DNA of 41,654 nucleotides from Spirochaeta africana DSM 8902 (lineage in GTDB: Bacteria; Spirochaetota; Spirochaetia; DSM-27196; DSM-8902): contig NC_017098.1 in NCBI RefSeq assembly GCF_000242595.2, positions 3,244,202 through 3,285,855 on the forward strand, given 5' to 3'. Below the pieces are notes generated by a model. It saw only the letters and a program-made list of their open reading frames with translations. It made no database searches and was not told where the DNA came from. The translations under genes and the position numbers were made by a program. This document shows positions 16,729 through 25,073 of the stretch, in pieces (the stretch's first letter is position 1; each line of letters opens with the position of its first letter).

Positions 16729-18231
16729 ATGCGAAAACGAATCCACACAACCCCCCTACTGATTGCCCTGGTACTGCTGCTCATCCTGCCGACCGGTATC
16801 CTGAGTGCAGATCAGGTATCGATTACCCAGGTAAACCCAGGACGGCTGCTTACCCGCCAGTCGGTCGAACTCTATCTGAGTATTCTTGATGAAAACAACA
16901 TCCCCGTCGACGGGCTTGGCTCCCAGGACTTCGAGCTGTTTGAATCCGAGGACGGAGAAAACTTTATTCCGGTACCGATTACCGATTTTTCGGCACATGC
17001 CATGCAAGAGACCGGGGTAAACTATTTCCTGTTGATAGATAATTCCGGCAGCATGTACGAAACAATGGAAGGGGAAATTACCGACAACCCGGCAGAAATG
17101 AGAATCACCTATGCCAAACAGGCATTGAGAATCTTTCTGCAGTCGGTCGATGATCGTCGTGATCGGGTTCAACTTGCCTCATTCAATACCCGCTTTCATC
17201 TGCATTCCGAGATGACCCATGACACCCAGGAACTGCTGAGCGCTGTTGATCGTATCGAGCGACCCGAGCCGGGTACCGGGGAGGGGTGGACCGAGAACTA
17301 CTATGCCATAAAAACGGCGACATCATATCTCGATCGTTTGCCGGGCCGAAACGTATTGATCATGCTCTCCGACGGCGAGAATTTCCCGTATATGGTTGGT
17401 TCCGGCGATCCGCATCCCGAGTTTGGCGAGCGCATCTACACCCTTGAGGAAAGCATCGAGGCCCTGCAGTACACCGGTATCAGTCTGCATGCAATACGAC
17501 TTGGCGATGATCTGGATGTAAGTCTCGAGGATCTGACTGCCGCCTCCGGTGGTCGCCTCTTCGATACCGTTAACCCGGACGAGCTTGCCACCATCTATCA
17601 GCAAATCCGCGATCAGGTCCTGCGTGAGTATCGTGTCCAGTATCGCGCCGCCATGATTCCATCCGAGCGCCGCATTGTCCAGGTGCGCTACACCGGTGGG
17701 ACAACACCGGCTACCGCTGAACGCACCTATTTTGCCGGCACCCTCTTCGGTATGCCCGGTCAACCTCATCCGGCAGCCCTGATCGTTCCGCTGCTGCTGG
17801 CAATTGCCGGCCTGATAGCCCTGACCCGTATAAGCTTTGTCAATCGTCGCACCACTGCCAACCTGGAGATAATCGACGGCAGCAGCATGACCAAGGTAAT
17901 GCCGATCACCCAGAACAAGACCGTTATCGGTTCTGCCGATGCCGACGACGTTACCCTGGTGAACTCCCCGGGGGCGCGACCGAGTCATGCGACCGTGATC
18001 TATGATCCCGATGATAAAAGCTACAACCTGGAAAGCGAGGATCCGGTAAAGGTAAACAACCAGAAGACCACCCGCCGCAAGCTCGAGCCAGGCGATGTAA
18101 TCAATGTCGGCGGAACCATGGTGGTATTCGATGAGCCGGAACACCCCGACCTGTCGCTGGATACCGACAGCCGCCTCGAACCTGATTTTGGCGATTTCCC
18201 CGATATGGATGAGCCGGAGGACAAGTCGTGA
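16729..18231 (+). CDS. Exported vWA-domain protein with C-terminal membrane anchor and FHA domain
   Basis: From ATG 16729 (AAAGGAGG upstream) the 500-residue protein has a signal peptide (LLIALVLLLILPTGILSA), a short beta domain, and a von Willebrand A domain with MIDAS motif LLIDNSGSM at about D104. A membrane segment follows at about 348-370 (ALIVPLLLAIAGLIALT), then a cytoplasmic FHA-like domain (TVIGSADADDVTLVNSPGARPSHATVIYD, shown by its key GSADADD and PSHA parts). The vWA part would lie in the periplasm and bind a partner through a metal ion, while the FHA part reads a phosphorylated protein inside. It could therefore carry the kinase signal across the membrane. The next gene overlaps by GTGA. 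Confidence 0.9.
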   Translation: MRKRIHTTPLLIALVLLLILPTGILSADQVSITQVNPGRLLTRQSVELYLSILDENNIPVDGLGSQDFELFESEDGENFIPVPITDFSAHAMQETGVNYFLLIDNSGSMYETMEGEITDNPAEMRITYAKQALRIFLQSVDDRRDRVQLASFNTRFHLHSEMTHDTQELLSAVDRIERPEPGTGEGWTENYYAIKTATSYLDRLPGRNVLIMLSDGENFPYMVGSGDPHPEFGERIYTLEESIEALQYTGISLHAIRLGDDLDVSLEDLTAASGGRLFDTVNPDELATIYQQIRDQVLREYRVQYRAAMIPSERRIVQVRYTGGTTPATAERTYFAGTLFGMPGQPHPAALIVPLLLAIAGLIALTRISFVNRRTTANLEIIDGSSMTKVMPITQNKTVIGSADADDVTLVNSPGARPSHATVIYDPDDKSYNLESEDPVKVNNQKTTRRKLEPGDVINVGGTMVVFDEPEHPDLSLDTDSRLEPDFGDFPDMDEPEDKS

Positions 18232-18884
18232 ATCCGCTGCTGCTGTTGATACCGCTGGCACTCGCCGTACCAGCGGTGGTTACCGGTCACCTGCGCACCC
18301 GTGGCAGGGAATACCTGAAGGTTTCGGTAACCCTGTCATTGCTGGTGATTGTTGTACTGCACGGGCAGCAGGTCGGCTGGACGCCCATAGCGGCGCCCTT
18401 TGCGGCTTCACTGCTGTGTGCAGCCGTCGCCGATTACCTGCTGTCGACCCAGCGGAAGGAATGGTATTTTCTGGCCGGGCTGGCAGGATTTCTGGTAGCG
18501 TATGCCATCTACGGGATCGTGCTGCATCGGCTGGCCGGGCTTACACCTGCAGCCGCTGTACTGGCCGCGTTCGCAGCCGCAGCACTCATCCTGCAGTATC
18601 GCACCATGCGCAAACTGCCGCCCGAAATGAAGCTCCCGGTTCTGGTCTATATGCTGGTGGTATCCCACCTGGTGGTGGCGGCTGGGGGGTTGATGAGCGT
18701 ACTGCTGACGACCCGCCCCCTGATCGGCTTTCTGGCAGTCTTTGCAGCCGCCAACATCTATGCCTCGGACAGTTTTATCGCCCACAACATCTTTCGCGCG
18801 CCGCTGAAGCACGACGAGCTGTGGATCCTGCCCACGTACTACGCAGCCCAGATAGCCATGACCGCGGTACTGCTGCTATGGTAG
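18228..18884 (+). CDS. YhhN/TMEM86-family membrane protein (possible lysoplasmalogenase)
   Basis: The 218-residue protein consists almost wholly of membrane helices, about eight. The pattern AAVADYLLSTQRKEWYFLAGLAGFL, here shown by ADYLL and YFLAGLAGFLVAYAIY, with LPVLVYMLVVSHLV and a late ASDSFIAHNIF, matches the YhhN family. Eukaryotic members cleave the vinyl-ether bond of lysoplasmalogens, so a lipid role is plausible; some anaerobic spirochaetes contain plasmalogens. It starts with GTG overlapping the vWA gene stop. It is the last gene of the signalling operon and convergent with aspS, 40 bases away. Confidence 0.82.
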   Translation: MNPLLLLIPLALAVPAVVTGHLRTRGREYLKVSVTLSLLVIVVLHGQQVGWTPIAAPFAASLLCAAVADYLLSTQRKEWYFLAGLAGFLVAYAIYGIVLHRLAGLTPAAAVLAAFAAAALILQYRTMRKLPPEMKLPVLVYMLVVSHLVVAAGGLMSVLLTTRPLIGFLAVFAAANIYASDSFIAHNIFRAPLKHDELWILPTYYAAQIAMTAVLLLW

Positions 18885-18924
18885 CAGTACCGCACAGGGG
18901 TAATCCGCTTGCGGCGTAAGCAAT

Positions 18925-20220
18925 TTACGGCGTAATCCGCTTGCGGTCTCGCGGAAACAACGCTGCTTCCTTGATGTTATCCAACCCCAGCAGTTTCTGG
19001 GTCAGTCGCTCCAACCCGATCGCGAACCCCCCATGCGGGGGGCAGCCATACCGGAATATCTTGCAATACTCACCCAGCCCCTCCTCGGTCAGGCCGAATC
19101 GGGGCAGATTCTCCAGCAGCATGGCATAATCATGAATCCGCCGCCCGCCGGTGGTAATCTCCAGTCCGCGGAACAGCAGGTCAAAGCTTTGGGTTTTCAG
19201 ACCCTCGGGATAGGTATAAAACGGGCGCTTTTTCCGCGGATATTCGGTAACAAACACCGCCTCTATGCCGTATTCCTCCCCGGCCCAGCTGCACAGTTCA
19301 CGCTCTGCCTCGGGATTGATCTCGAAATACCGCTTCCCGCTGCGCCCGGCAGCAATTTTTTTGGCCTCTTCGTGGCTAATCCGGGGAACACGTCCCCAGG
19401 CAGCCGCATCCGGCACCTTGATCCCGTACTCCTGCAGCACCGTATGATGCTCACGCTCCACCGCACTGCAGATATGCTGCAGCAGGGCGACCTCGAGATC
19501 CATCAGATCATCGATGCCGCCAATAAATCCCATCTCTACATCGAGCGAAACATATTCATTCAGGTGCCGCGGGGTATCATGTTTCTCGGCACGATAGGCA
19601 TGGCCAATCTCGAATACCCGCTCCAGACCGGAAGCCACCATCGCCTGCTTGTAGAACTGCGGCGACTGCGCCAGAAATACCGTGTCGTCAAAATAGGCCA
19701 CCGAGAACAGCCCGGTACCGCCTTCGGTACCGGAACCGATCAGCTTGCTCGTTTTGATCTCGGTAAAGTCCTGCGAGCGCAGATACTCGGCAAAGCCCGC
19801 CGCAATCGTGGATTGCACCCGAAAGATATCCAGCACCTTGGGGTTTCGCAGGCTTAACAGCCGATTATCCAGTACGGCATCGATCCCGACCTGCCCCAGA
19901 TCCTGATTCACCGACAGCGGCAGATCACCTGCCGCCTTGCCCAGTACCTCGGTAGCATGCACCTGGATTTCATACCCGCCTGGGGCCTTGTCATTTTCGG
20001 TCACCGTTCCGTCCACACGGATAACTGACTCCAGGCCTGCCGGGACACTGCCCTCATATACCAGCTGCATCAACCCGGTTCTGTCGCGAAGCAGTACGAA
20101 ACTGATCCCCCCGAGTTCGCGAATACGATGAACCCATCCGGCAGCACTCACGGTCTCGCCAGCATGCCGGGACAACCCGGCGGCCAGTACGCGGGCGCTG
20201 GTGCCTTTCTGTTTAGCCAT
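18925..20220 (-). CDS. aspS: Archaeal-type aspartyl-tRNA synthetase, predicted non-discriminating
   Basis: It attaches Asp to tRNA-Asp and, if non-discriminating, also to tRNA-Asn. The 431-residue length (no large bacterial insertion) and motifs mark the archaeal/AspS2 type: an N-terminal OB fold, LRNPKVLDIFRVQS, AQSPQFYKQAM, motif 2 AYRAEKHDTPRHLNEY, and motif 3 GGFAIGLERL near the end. Residues that set tRNA choice are His31 (GWVHRIREL) and Pro80 (KAPGGYEI). In studied AspRSs, His and Pro here go with relaxed tRNA recognition; Trp and Lys go with strict. The start is ATG 20220, with GAGGGG 7 bases upstream; the ATG at 20226 is too close to that site. It follows gatB directly, so the four genes can make Asn-tRNA together. 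Confidence 0.94.
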   Translation of the reverse strand: MAKQKGTSARVLAAGLSRHAGETVSAAGWVHRIRELGGISFVLLRDRTGLMQLVYEGSVPAGLESVIRVDGTVTENDKAPGGYEIQVHATEVLGKAAGDLPLSVNQDLGQVGIDAVLDNRLLSLRNPKVLDIFRVQSTIAAGFAEYLRSQDFTEIKTSKLIGSGTEGGTGLFSVAYFDDTVFLAQSPQFYKQAMVASGLERVFEIGHAYRAEKHDTPRHLNEYVSLDVEMGFIGGIDDLMDLEVALLQHICSAVEREHHTVLQEYGIKVPDAAAWGRVPRISHEEAKKIAAGRSGKRYFEINPEAERELCSWAGEEYGIEAVFVTEYPRKKRPFYTYPEGLKTQSFDLLFRGLEITTGGRRIHDYAMLLENLPRFGLTEEGLGEYCKIFRYGCPPHGGFAIGLERLTQKLLGLDNIKEAALFPRDRKRITP

Positions 20221-21658
20221 TATCATTCCCCTCTCGTGCCTGCCGACGGATTATCTCCTGCAGCAGCTCTGGCTGCGCCTTGCCATCGGTACGGCGCATT
20301 ACCTGCCCCACCACAAACCCGACAGGTTTCTCCTGCCCGGCGGCAATCTCTGCGGCCGCATGCGGATGGTCCTGGAAAACCGCTGCAACTGCTTCCCCCA
20401 GTACCGCCGGATCACTGATCAGCTGTAGCCCACGGGCCTCGATAATTTCGGCCGGGCTTCCCTCACCATCGAACACACGCTGCAGCACCTCTTTCGCGAT
20501 CTTTCCGCTGATCTCGGCCGCATCAATCCTGTGCAGGAGATCTGCCAGATATTCCGGGGTCAATTCTGCGCGGGAGATATCAATCCCGTGTTTGTTCAGC
20601 TGCTTTTTTATATCCGAAACAAACCAGGCTGCCGCGGCACCGGGATCGGCACCATGCTGCACCGCAGCCTCATAGAAATCAGCGCCACTTTTTTCCTCGG
20701 TAATGATGTCGGCATGCACCTCGGTAAGGGCATAGTCCCGGATAAAGCGCTGACGCCGCACCAGCGGAAGCTCCACCATATGCTCGCCCACCCGCGCCAG
20801 AAAATCAGCATCCGGACGGAAGGGCGGCAGATCCGGCTCGGGAAAATAACGGTAGTCATTGGCTGCTTCCTTGCTGCGCATCGACTCGGTCACATCGCGG
20901 TTTTCATTCCAGAGGCGGGTTTCCACCGATATCATACCCTCGTCCCGCAGAACTGCTGTCTGGCGCTCTATCTCGTGTTCCAGTGCCTTCCGCACAAATC
21001 TGGAGGAGTTCAGGTTCTTGACCTCGACCTTGCTGCCCAGCCCGTTGCCCCGCAGATTTACCGAGACATTGGCATCGCAGCGCATGGATCCCTCGTCCAT
21101 ATTCCCGTCACACACCCCCAGATAGCGCACCATACGGCGCAGCTGGTGGAGCAGCGCCTCGGCTTCGGCCCCCTCGGTAATATCCGGCTCGGTAACAATC
21201 TCCAGCAGCGGGGTACCGGTCCGATTGTAATCCAGCAGCGACATGTCCCCGGCATGGATCATCTTGCCGGCATCCTCCTCAAGATGACACTCCTTGATCC
21301 GAACCCGCCTGACCTGATCCTGATATACAAACTCGATCCAGCCATCGGTTCCCAGGGGATGGGCAAACTGACTTATCTGATAGTTTTTTGGCAGGTCCGG
21401 GTAGAAATAGTTTTTCCGGTCGAAGGCACACATCTCGGCCTCGCGACAGTTCAGTGCCCGGGCCACTGCATAGGACAGCTCCATCGCCTTCTCGTTCAGT
21501 GCCGGCAGGACCCCCGGATACCCCAGACAGACCGGACAGACATTGGTGTTCGGCTCATCACCATATGCAGCGCGACAGCCGCAAAAGATTTTCGATTCGG
21601 TCTGCAGCTGCACATGGATTTCCAGCCCGATAAATGATTGATATTCGGTAGCACTCAT
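20213..21658 (-). CDS. gatB: Asp/Glu-tRNA(Asn/Gln) amidotransferase subunit B
   Basis: GatB binds the misacylated tRNA and activates the Asp or Glu side chain in GatCAB. The 481-residue protein starts at SATEYQSFIGLEIHVQLQTES and has NTNVCPVCLGYPGVLP, the ADLPKNYQISQF-type region (FYPDLPKNYQISQF), EDAGKMIH and GTPLLEIVTEPD, all typical. The YqeY-like tail binds tRNA. The Zn-site cysteines are visible as IFCGC and CPVC. The start is ATG 21658, one base after the gatA stop; a longer reading frame upstream is only the gatA region in another frame. The stop overlaps the aspS start region. Confidence 0.97.
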   Translation of the reverse strand: MSATEYQSFIGLEIHVQLQTESKIFCGCRAAYGDEPNTNVCPVCLGYPGVLPALNEKAMELSYAVARALNCREAEMCAFDRKNYFYPDLPKNYQISQFAHPLGTDGWIEFVYQDQVRRVRIKECHLEEDAGKMIHAGDMSLLDYNRTGTPLLEIVTEPDITEGAEAEALLHQLRRMVRYLGVCDGNMDEGSMRCDANVSVNLRGNGLGSKVEVKNLNSSRFVRKALEHEIERQTAVLRDEGMISVETRLWNENRDVTESMRSKEAANDYRYFPEPDLPPFRPDADFLARVGEHMVELPLVRRQRFIRDYALTEVHADIITEEKSGADFYEAAVQHGADPGAAAAWFVSDIKKQLNKHGIDISRAELTPEYLADLLHRIDAAEISGKIAKEVLQRVFDGEGSPAEIIEARGLQLISDPAVLGEAVAAVFQDHPHAAAEIAAGQEKPVGFVVGQVMRRTDGKAQPELLQEIIRRQAREGNDNG

Positions 21659-21659
21659 G

Positions 21660-23141
21660 TCAGCCAACCTCCGTCCCCGGAATCGTATAGAAAGACGGCG
21701 GGCGGACAACCGGTTCCCCGTCGCGCAGCTCCGCAATAATATCCAGCAGCCGTTCATCACTGCCATGAGGCCCCATAATCTGCATGCCAATCGGCAGACC
21801 ATCGACGGTGCCGGCTGGAAAGGCGCAGGCCGGACATCCGGACAGGTTCGCCAGGGTGGTGAAACGGTCTCCCTGTTTCTGCTGGAAGGCATCCAGCTCC
21901 ACCCCGCCTCGTTTGAACGGCGGGCTGGGGAACACCGGCAGCACCAGCCCCTGGGCGCCGGAAAACAGGGATGCCAGCTCCTGATACAGCTTGGTCCGGA
22001 TCCGCTGGGCTCGTACATAGAACTGATCCTGAAACCCGGAGCGCAGTACATAGGTACCCAGCATGATCCGCAGCTTGACCTCATCCCCGAATCCTTCGGT
22101 ACGAGATTTTCGCATCAATTCTACCGGGGATTCGGCAAACACCGGTCGGTGTCCGTAGCGCACCCCATTGTAGCGGGCAAGGTTGGCACTGGCCTCCGCC
22201 GTGGCTATGGTGTAATACGCCGGGACAGCGTAGGCAAGGGTGGCCAGATCAATCTCCTGTATCTCGTAGCCGCAGTCGCGCGCACGCTCACGCATCTGCC
22301 CGTAGGTCCTGGCCACATCCGGCTGCAGCCCGGCATCACCGGCAATAAACGCCAGCCGCCGCGGCGCCGGCTTCAGTTCGGCTGCAACCGCCTCCCAGTC
22401 GATAGTGGTCTGGTCACGGCCATCACTCCCGCGGATTACCGAGAATACCGTGCGCATAAGCTCAAGATCACGGGTAAACACCCCGATCACCTCAAGCGAA
22501 CTGGCATAGGCAACCAGGCCATACCGCGACACCGCCCCATAGGTCGGTTTCAATCCGTATACCCCGCAAAAACCGGCCGGCTGGCGCACCGATCCGCCGG
22601 TATCCGACCCCAGGGCGAAGGGCACCAGCCCGGCCGCAACAGCCGCGGCACTGCCGCCACTGGAACCACCGGCAACCCGCTGTGAATCCCAGGGGTTTAC
22701 AGTCTCTCCCAGCGCCGAGTTCTCGGTGGCCGATCCCATGCCGAACTCATCCATATTGGTTTTGCCGACAACCACTGCCCCGGCCGATAGCAGCCGTTCA
22801 ACAGCAGTTCCGCTGTATGGTGACTGCAGCCCGGCAAGCATCCGGGATCCACAGCTCAAAGGCTGCCCCTGTACCGCAATGTTATCCTTTACCCCGAACG
22901 GCAGGCCTGCCAGGGTCCCGGCACCGCGAGCCGGATCGGCAGAATCAGGTTCTGCTCCAACCAAGGCTGGAGAACCATTTGAAGACCCGCCCGCAGTGGC
23001 CTCCGGCATTCGGGTGTTCCACGACAGAAACGCCCCGATCCCGGCATCAGCGTCCTGGATGCCGGCGAAATACCCCTCCCGGGAGGCCCTGGTCTTGAGC
23101 GCCGTGCGCCATGTTGTTGCTGTGTCGGCTGCAGTATGCAT
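21660..23141 (-). CDS. gatA: Asp/Glu-tRNA(Asn/Gln) amidotransferase subunit A
   Basis: GatA is the glutaminase of GatCAB; it releases ammonia from glutamine for the GatB site. The 493-residue protein has the amidase-signature triad: Lys in LPFGVKDNI, Ser in GGSSGGSAAAVAAG and the nucleophile Ser in SDTGGSVRQPA. DEFGMGSATENSA and YGLKPTYGAVSRYGL are also typical. It follows gatC closely and ends 1 base before gatB. The N-terminal 60 residues carry an extra Gly/Ser/Ala-rich stretch (EATAGGSSNGSPALVG) between the first helix and the core. Confidence 0.97.
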   Translation of the reverse strand: MHTAADTATTWRTALKTRASREGYFAGIQDADAGIGAFLSWNTRMPEATAGGSSNGSPALVGAEPDSADPARGAGTLAGLPFGVKDNIAVQGQPLSCGSRMLAGLQSPYSGTAVERLLSAGAVVVGKTNMDEFGMGSATENSALGETVNPWDSQRVAGGSSGGSAAAVAAGLVPFALGSDTGGSVRQPAGFCGVYGLKPTYGAVSRYGLVAYASSLEVIGVFTRDLELMRTVFSVIRGSDGRDQTTIDWEAVAAELKPAPRRLAFIAGDAGLQPDVARTYGQMRERARDCGYEIQEIDLATLAYAVPAYYTIATAEASANLARYNGVRYGHRPVFAESPVELMRKSRTEGFGDEVKLRIMLGTYVLRSGFQDQFYVRAQRIRTKLYQELASLFSGAQGLVLPVFPSPPFKRGGVELDAFQQKQGDRFTTLANLSGCPACAFPAGTVDGLPIGMQIMGPHGSDERLLDIIAELRDGEPVVRPPSFYTIPGTEVG

Positions 23142-23150
23142 ACACCATCC

Positions 23151-23432
23151 TTACAGTACGTTCGGTACCGCTATAAAACGATCCTCAAGATCCTCGGCAT
23201 TTTCCAGCAGGCTGTCGGTATCGGCAAACTCCCTGGAGGAATCCTGCCGTACCCGATTACCAGATGCATGGCCATGCGTCATGGGTTCGAGCCCGGTTAC
23301 ATCCACCTCTGCCATGGAAGAGAAATACTCGACCATGCGGGAGACAGCCTGACGGAGTGAATCGGCCTCCTGATCGGTGATCTCGATCTGGGCCAGCTCC
23401 GCTGTTATCGCGAGTTCTTTGTCAGATATCAT
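23151..23432 (-). CDS. gatC: Asp/Glu-tRNA(Asn/Gln) amidotransferase subunit C
   Basis: GatC is the small belt subunit that holds GatA and GatB together. The 93-residue protein starts at ISDKELAITAELAQIEIT, with a family-typical helix pair and the wrapping segment TGLEPMTHGHASGNRVRQD, which normally carries the LRxD motif (here VRQD). The start is ATG 23432. An upstream ATG in frame would add residues before the predicted transcription start, so it is not used. No Shine-Dalgarno sequence is present and a promoter lies only 7 bases upstream, so it is probably translated from a leaderless mRNA. It is the first gene of gatC-gatA-gatB-aspS. Confidence 0.93.
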   Translation of the reverse strand: MISDKELAITAELAQIEITDQEADSLRQAVSRMVEYFSSMAEVDVTGLEPMTHGHASGNRVRQDSSREFADTDSLLENAEDLEDRFIAVPNVL

Positions 23433-23439
23433 ACGAAAA

Positions 23440-23467
23440 ACTATACATCGCGCGATTGCATTGTCAA
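23440..23467 (-). promoter_or_regulatory. Predicted gatC promoter, leaderless
   Basis: On the minus strand, perfect TTGACA (23467-23462), a 16-base spacer and TATAGT (23445-23440) lie 7 bases before the gatC ATG. Transcription would start at or next to the A of ATG. Confidence 0.72.
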
Positions 23468-23558
23468 TCAAAGTAGGATAAAGATTGCAAAGCTACTAAA
23501 ATGTAGTACAATTCATTTTGGTGGGTGTTTGTGCGAGGCATGGCGGTCGGAACAGCAT

Positions 23559-23586
23559 TTGACTTCTGCCCCCTCTATAGTGTATT
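23559..23586 (+). promoter_or_regulatory. Candidate promoter of the glycosidase-like gene
   Basis: TTGACT (23559-23564), 16 bases and TGTATT (23581-23586) would give a leader of about 50 bases. A second candidate is TTGCAA (23485-23490), 16 bases and TACAAT (23507-23512), giving a leader of about 125 bases. I cannot choose between them. Confidence 0.4.
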
Positions 23587-23642
23587 TTTTTAGATTCACA
23601 TATCACCTGCACACAGATGTATTAACTGATTGAGGAGCTTCC

Positions 23643-25064
23643 GTGGTAAAGAAAGATTTTCCGACGGTGCATTATTTTGACCAGGACTTTGTCGATGTGT
23701 ACGACCAGACCTGGGCCTGGATACATGACCATTGGCACAAAGGCGACAGCAAGAACGGCCTTGAGCCCAAGTTTTTTCATTCTCCGGGTACTGAGGCAGT
23801 GAATCAGTTCGAAGCAATCTTTTCAACCTTCTTTCTTGTATACAGCAATCGGACCTACCCGGCGGCCGCCCAGCTCGACCTCTTTTATAACAAGCAGGAA
23901 GAAGACGGTGCAATCCGCTCTGACTATCGGCTGACCGACGGCAAACCGGTGCTTACCAAGGATAATCCGGAGGGGGTGAATCCCCCGCTGTTCGCCTGGG
24001 CCGAGTACAATCTGTTTCACAAGGTTGGCAACAAGAAACGGGTCAAGGAGATCATGCCGGTCCTCGAGAAGTACTACACCTGGCTGCAGGATACCTTCCA
24101 GCAGGAAAACGGCCTGTACAAGGTACCCGCTGCCGCCACCAAAATGATCAACAGCCCGCGTGACGGAGCCGAGTACTACGTGGACTTTAATGCACAACAG
24201 GCGCTGAATGCCTATTACATGGCCGAGCTGGGAGAAATTCTCAACGATAAAGAGATTGCGTTCCGCTACAAGCGCCTCTACTTCTCGCTGAAAACCCGTA
24301 TCAACAACCTGATGTGGAACGAAAGCGCCGGTGTGTATTATGACATTGATGGCGAGCATAACCAGATCATGGTAAAAACCATCGCCACCTTCTGGCCGAT
24401 GCTCTGTGCCATTCCAAACGAGGCCCGCATCGAGCGGCTGATCGGTCACATGCGCAATCCGGAAACCTTTGGCACCGAGAACCCCTTTCCGACCCTGGCT
24501 GCGGACGAACCGGCCTATGATCCCGAGGGCGGCGGGTTCTGTGGATCAGTGTTCACCCCGTTCACCTTTATGGTGATCAAGGCACTTGAGCAGTACAAGG
24601 CATTCGAGCTTGCCCGTGAGTTTACCATCCGGCATCTGTACTATCTGCTGGATACCCTCCACCCAGAAGGCAGCGATCGCGGCACCATCTGGGAGGCCTA
24701 TCAGCCGCACAAGGACGGCCCGGCCAAATGGAAGGACAATCCGGATTTTCCCCGGCCGATGCTGCTGGCCTATACCAGTCTGGCAACCATTACCCTGATG
24801 ATCGAGCATGTAATCGGGCTTACGATCAGTCTGCCGCGGAAAGAGGTAACCTGGATAATCCCGACCAAAGAGATTATGGGGATAGAAAACCTGAGCCTGA
24901 AGCGCAACAACATCACCATTCTTGCCAAGAAGAGCGGTCGTGGATGGGAGATACGGCTGGAAAGCGAAAAGCTGTACTACTTTACCGTCGATGTACTGGG
25001 AGAAAAGCTCAAAACCTTGCCGATACCTTCCGGAAAATGCTCTATGCTGCTGGACAAGCTATAG
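23643..25064 (+). CDS. Trehalase/MGH1-like (alpha/alpha)6-barrel glycosidase family protein
   Basis: The 473-residue soluble protein resembles the alpha-toroid glycosidases grouped with trehalase and mannosylglycerate hydrolase-1. Typical stretches are FHSPGTEAVNQFEAIFSTFF, NPPLFAWAEYNLF, EYYVDFNAQQALNAYYMAEL, LMWNESAGVYYDID, GGGFCGSVFTPFTFMVIKAL and GSDRGTIWEAYQPH. A catalytic acid/base pair is not certain; candidates are the Asp or Glu of PRDGAEYYVD and TIWEAYQ. There is no signal peptide, so it acts in the cytoplasm. The start is GTG 23643 with GAGGAG 6 bases upstream. It stands alone between divergent gatC and convergent nudC. Mannosylglycerate or trehalose (osmolytes) are tempting substrates in a salt-adapted cell, but this is not shown. 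Confidence 0.8.
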   Translation: MVKKDFPTVHYFDQDFVDVYDQTWAWIHDHWHKGDSKNGLEPKFFHSPGTEAVNQFEAIFSTFFLVYSNRTYPAAAQLDLFYNKQEEDGAIRSDYRLTDGKPVLTKDNPEGVNPPLFAWAEYNLFHKVGNKKRVKEIMPVLEKYYTWLQDTFQQENGLYKVPAAATKMINSPRDGAEYYVDFNAQQALNAYYMAELGEILNDKEIAFRYKRLYFSLKTRINNLMWNESAGVYYDIDGEHNQIMVKTIATFWPMLCAIPNEARIERLIGHMRNPETFGTENPFPTLAADEPAYDPEGGGFCGSVFTPFTFMVIKALEQYKAFELAREFTIRHLYYLLDTLHPEGSDRGTIWEAYQPHKDGPAKWKDNPDFPRPMLLAYTSLATITLMIEHVIGLTISLPRKEVTWIIPTKEIMGIENLSLKRNNITILAKKSGRGWEIRLESEKLYYFTVDVLGEKLKTLPIPSGKCSMLLDKL

Positions 25065-25073
25065 CACCCGCTA

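Noticed and set aside
20213-22084. 623-codon version of gatB starting inside gatA
   Set aside because: The extra N-terminal part is a shadow of gatA; GatB proteins begin at the ATG at 21658.
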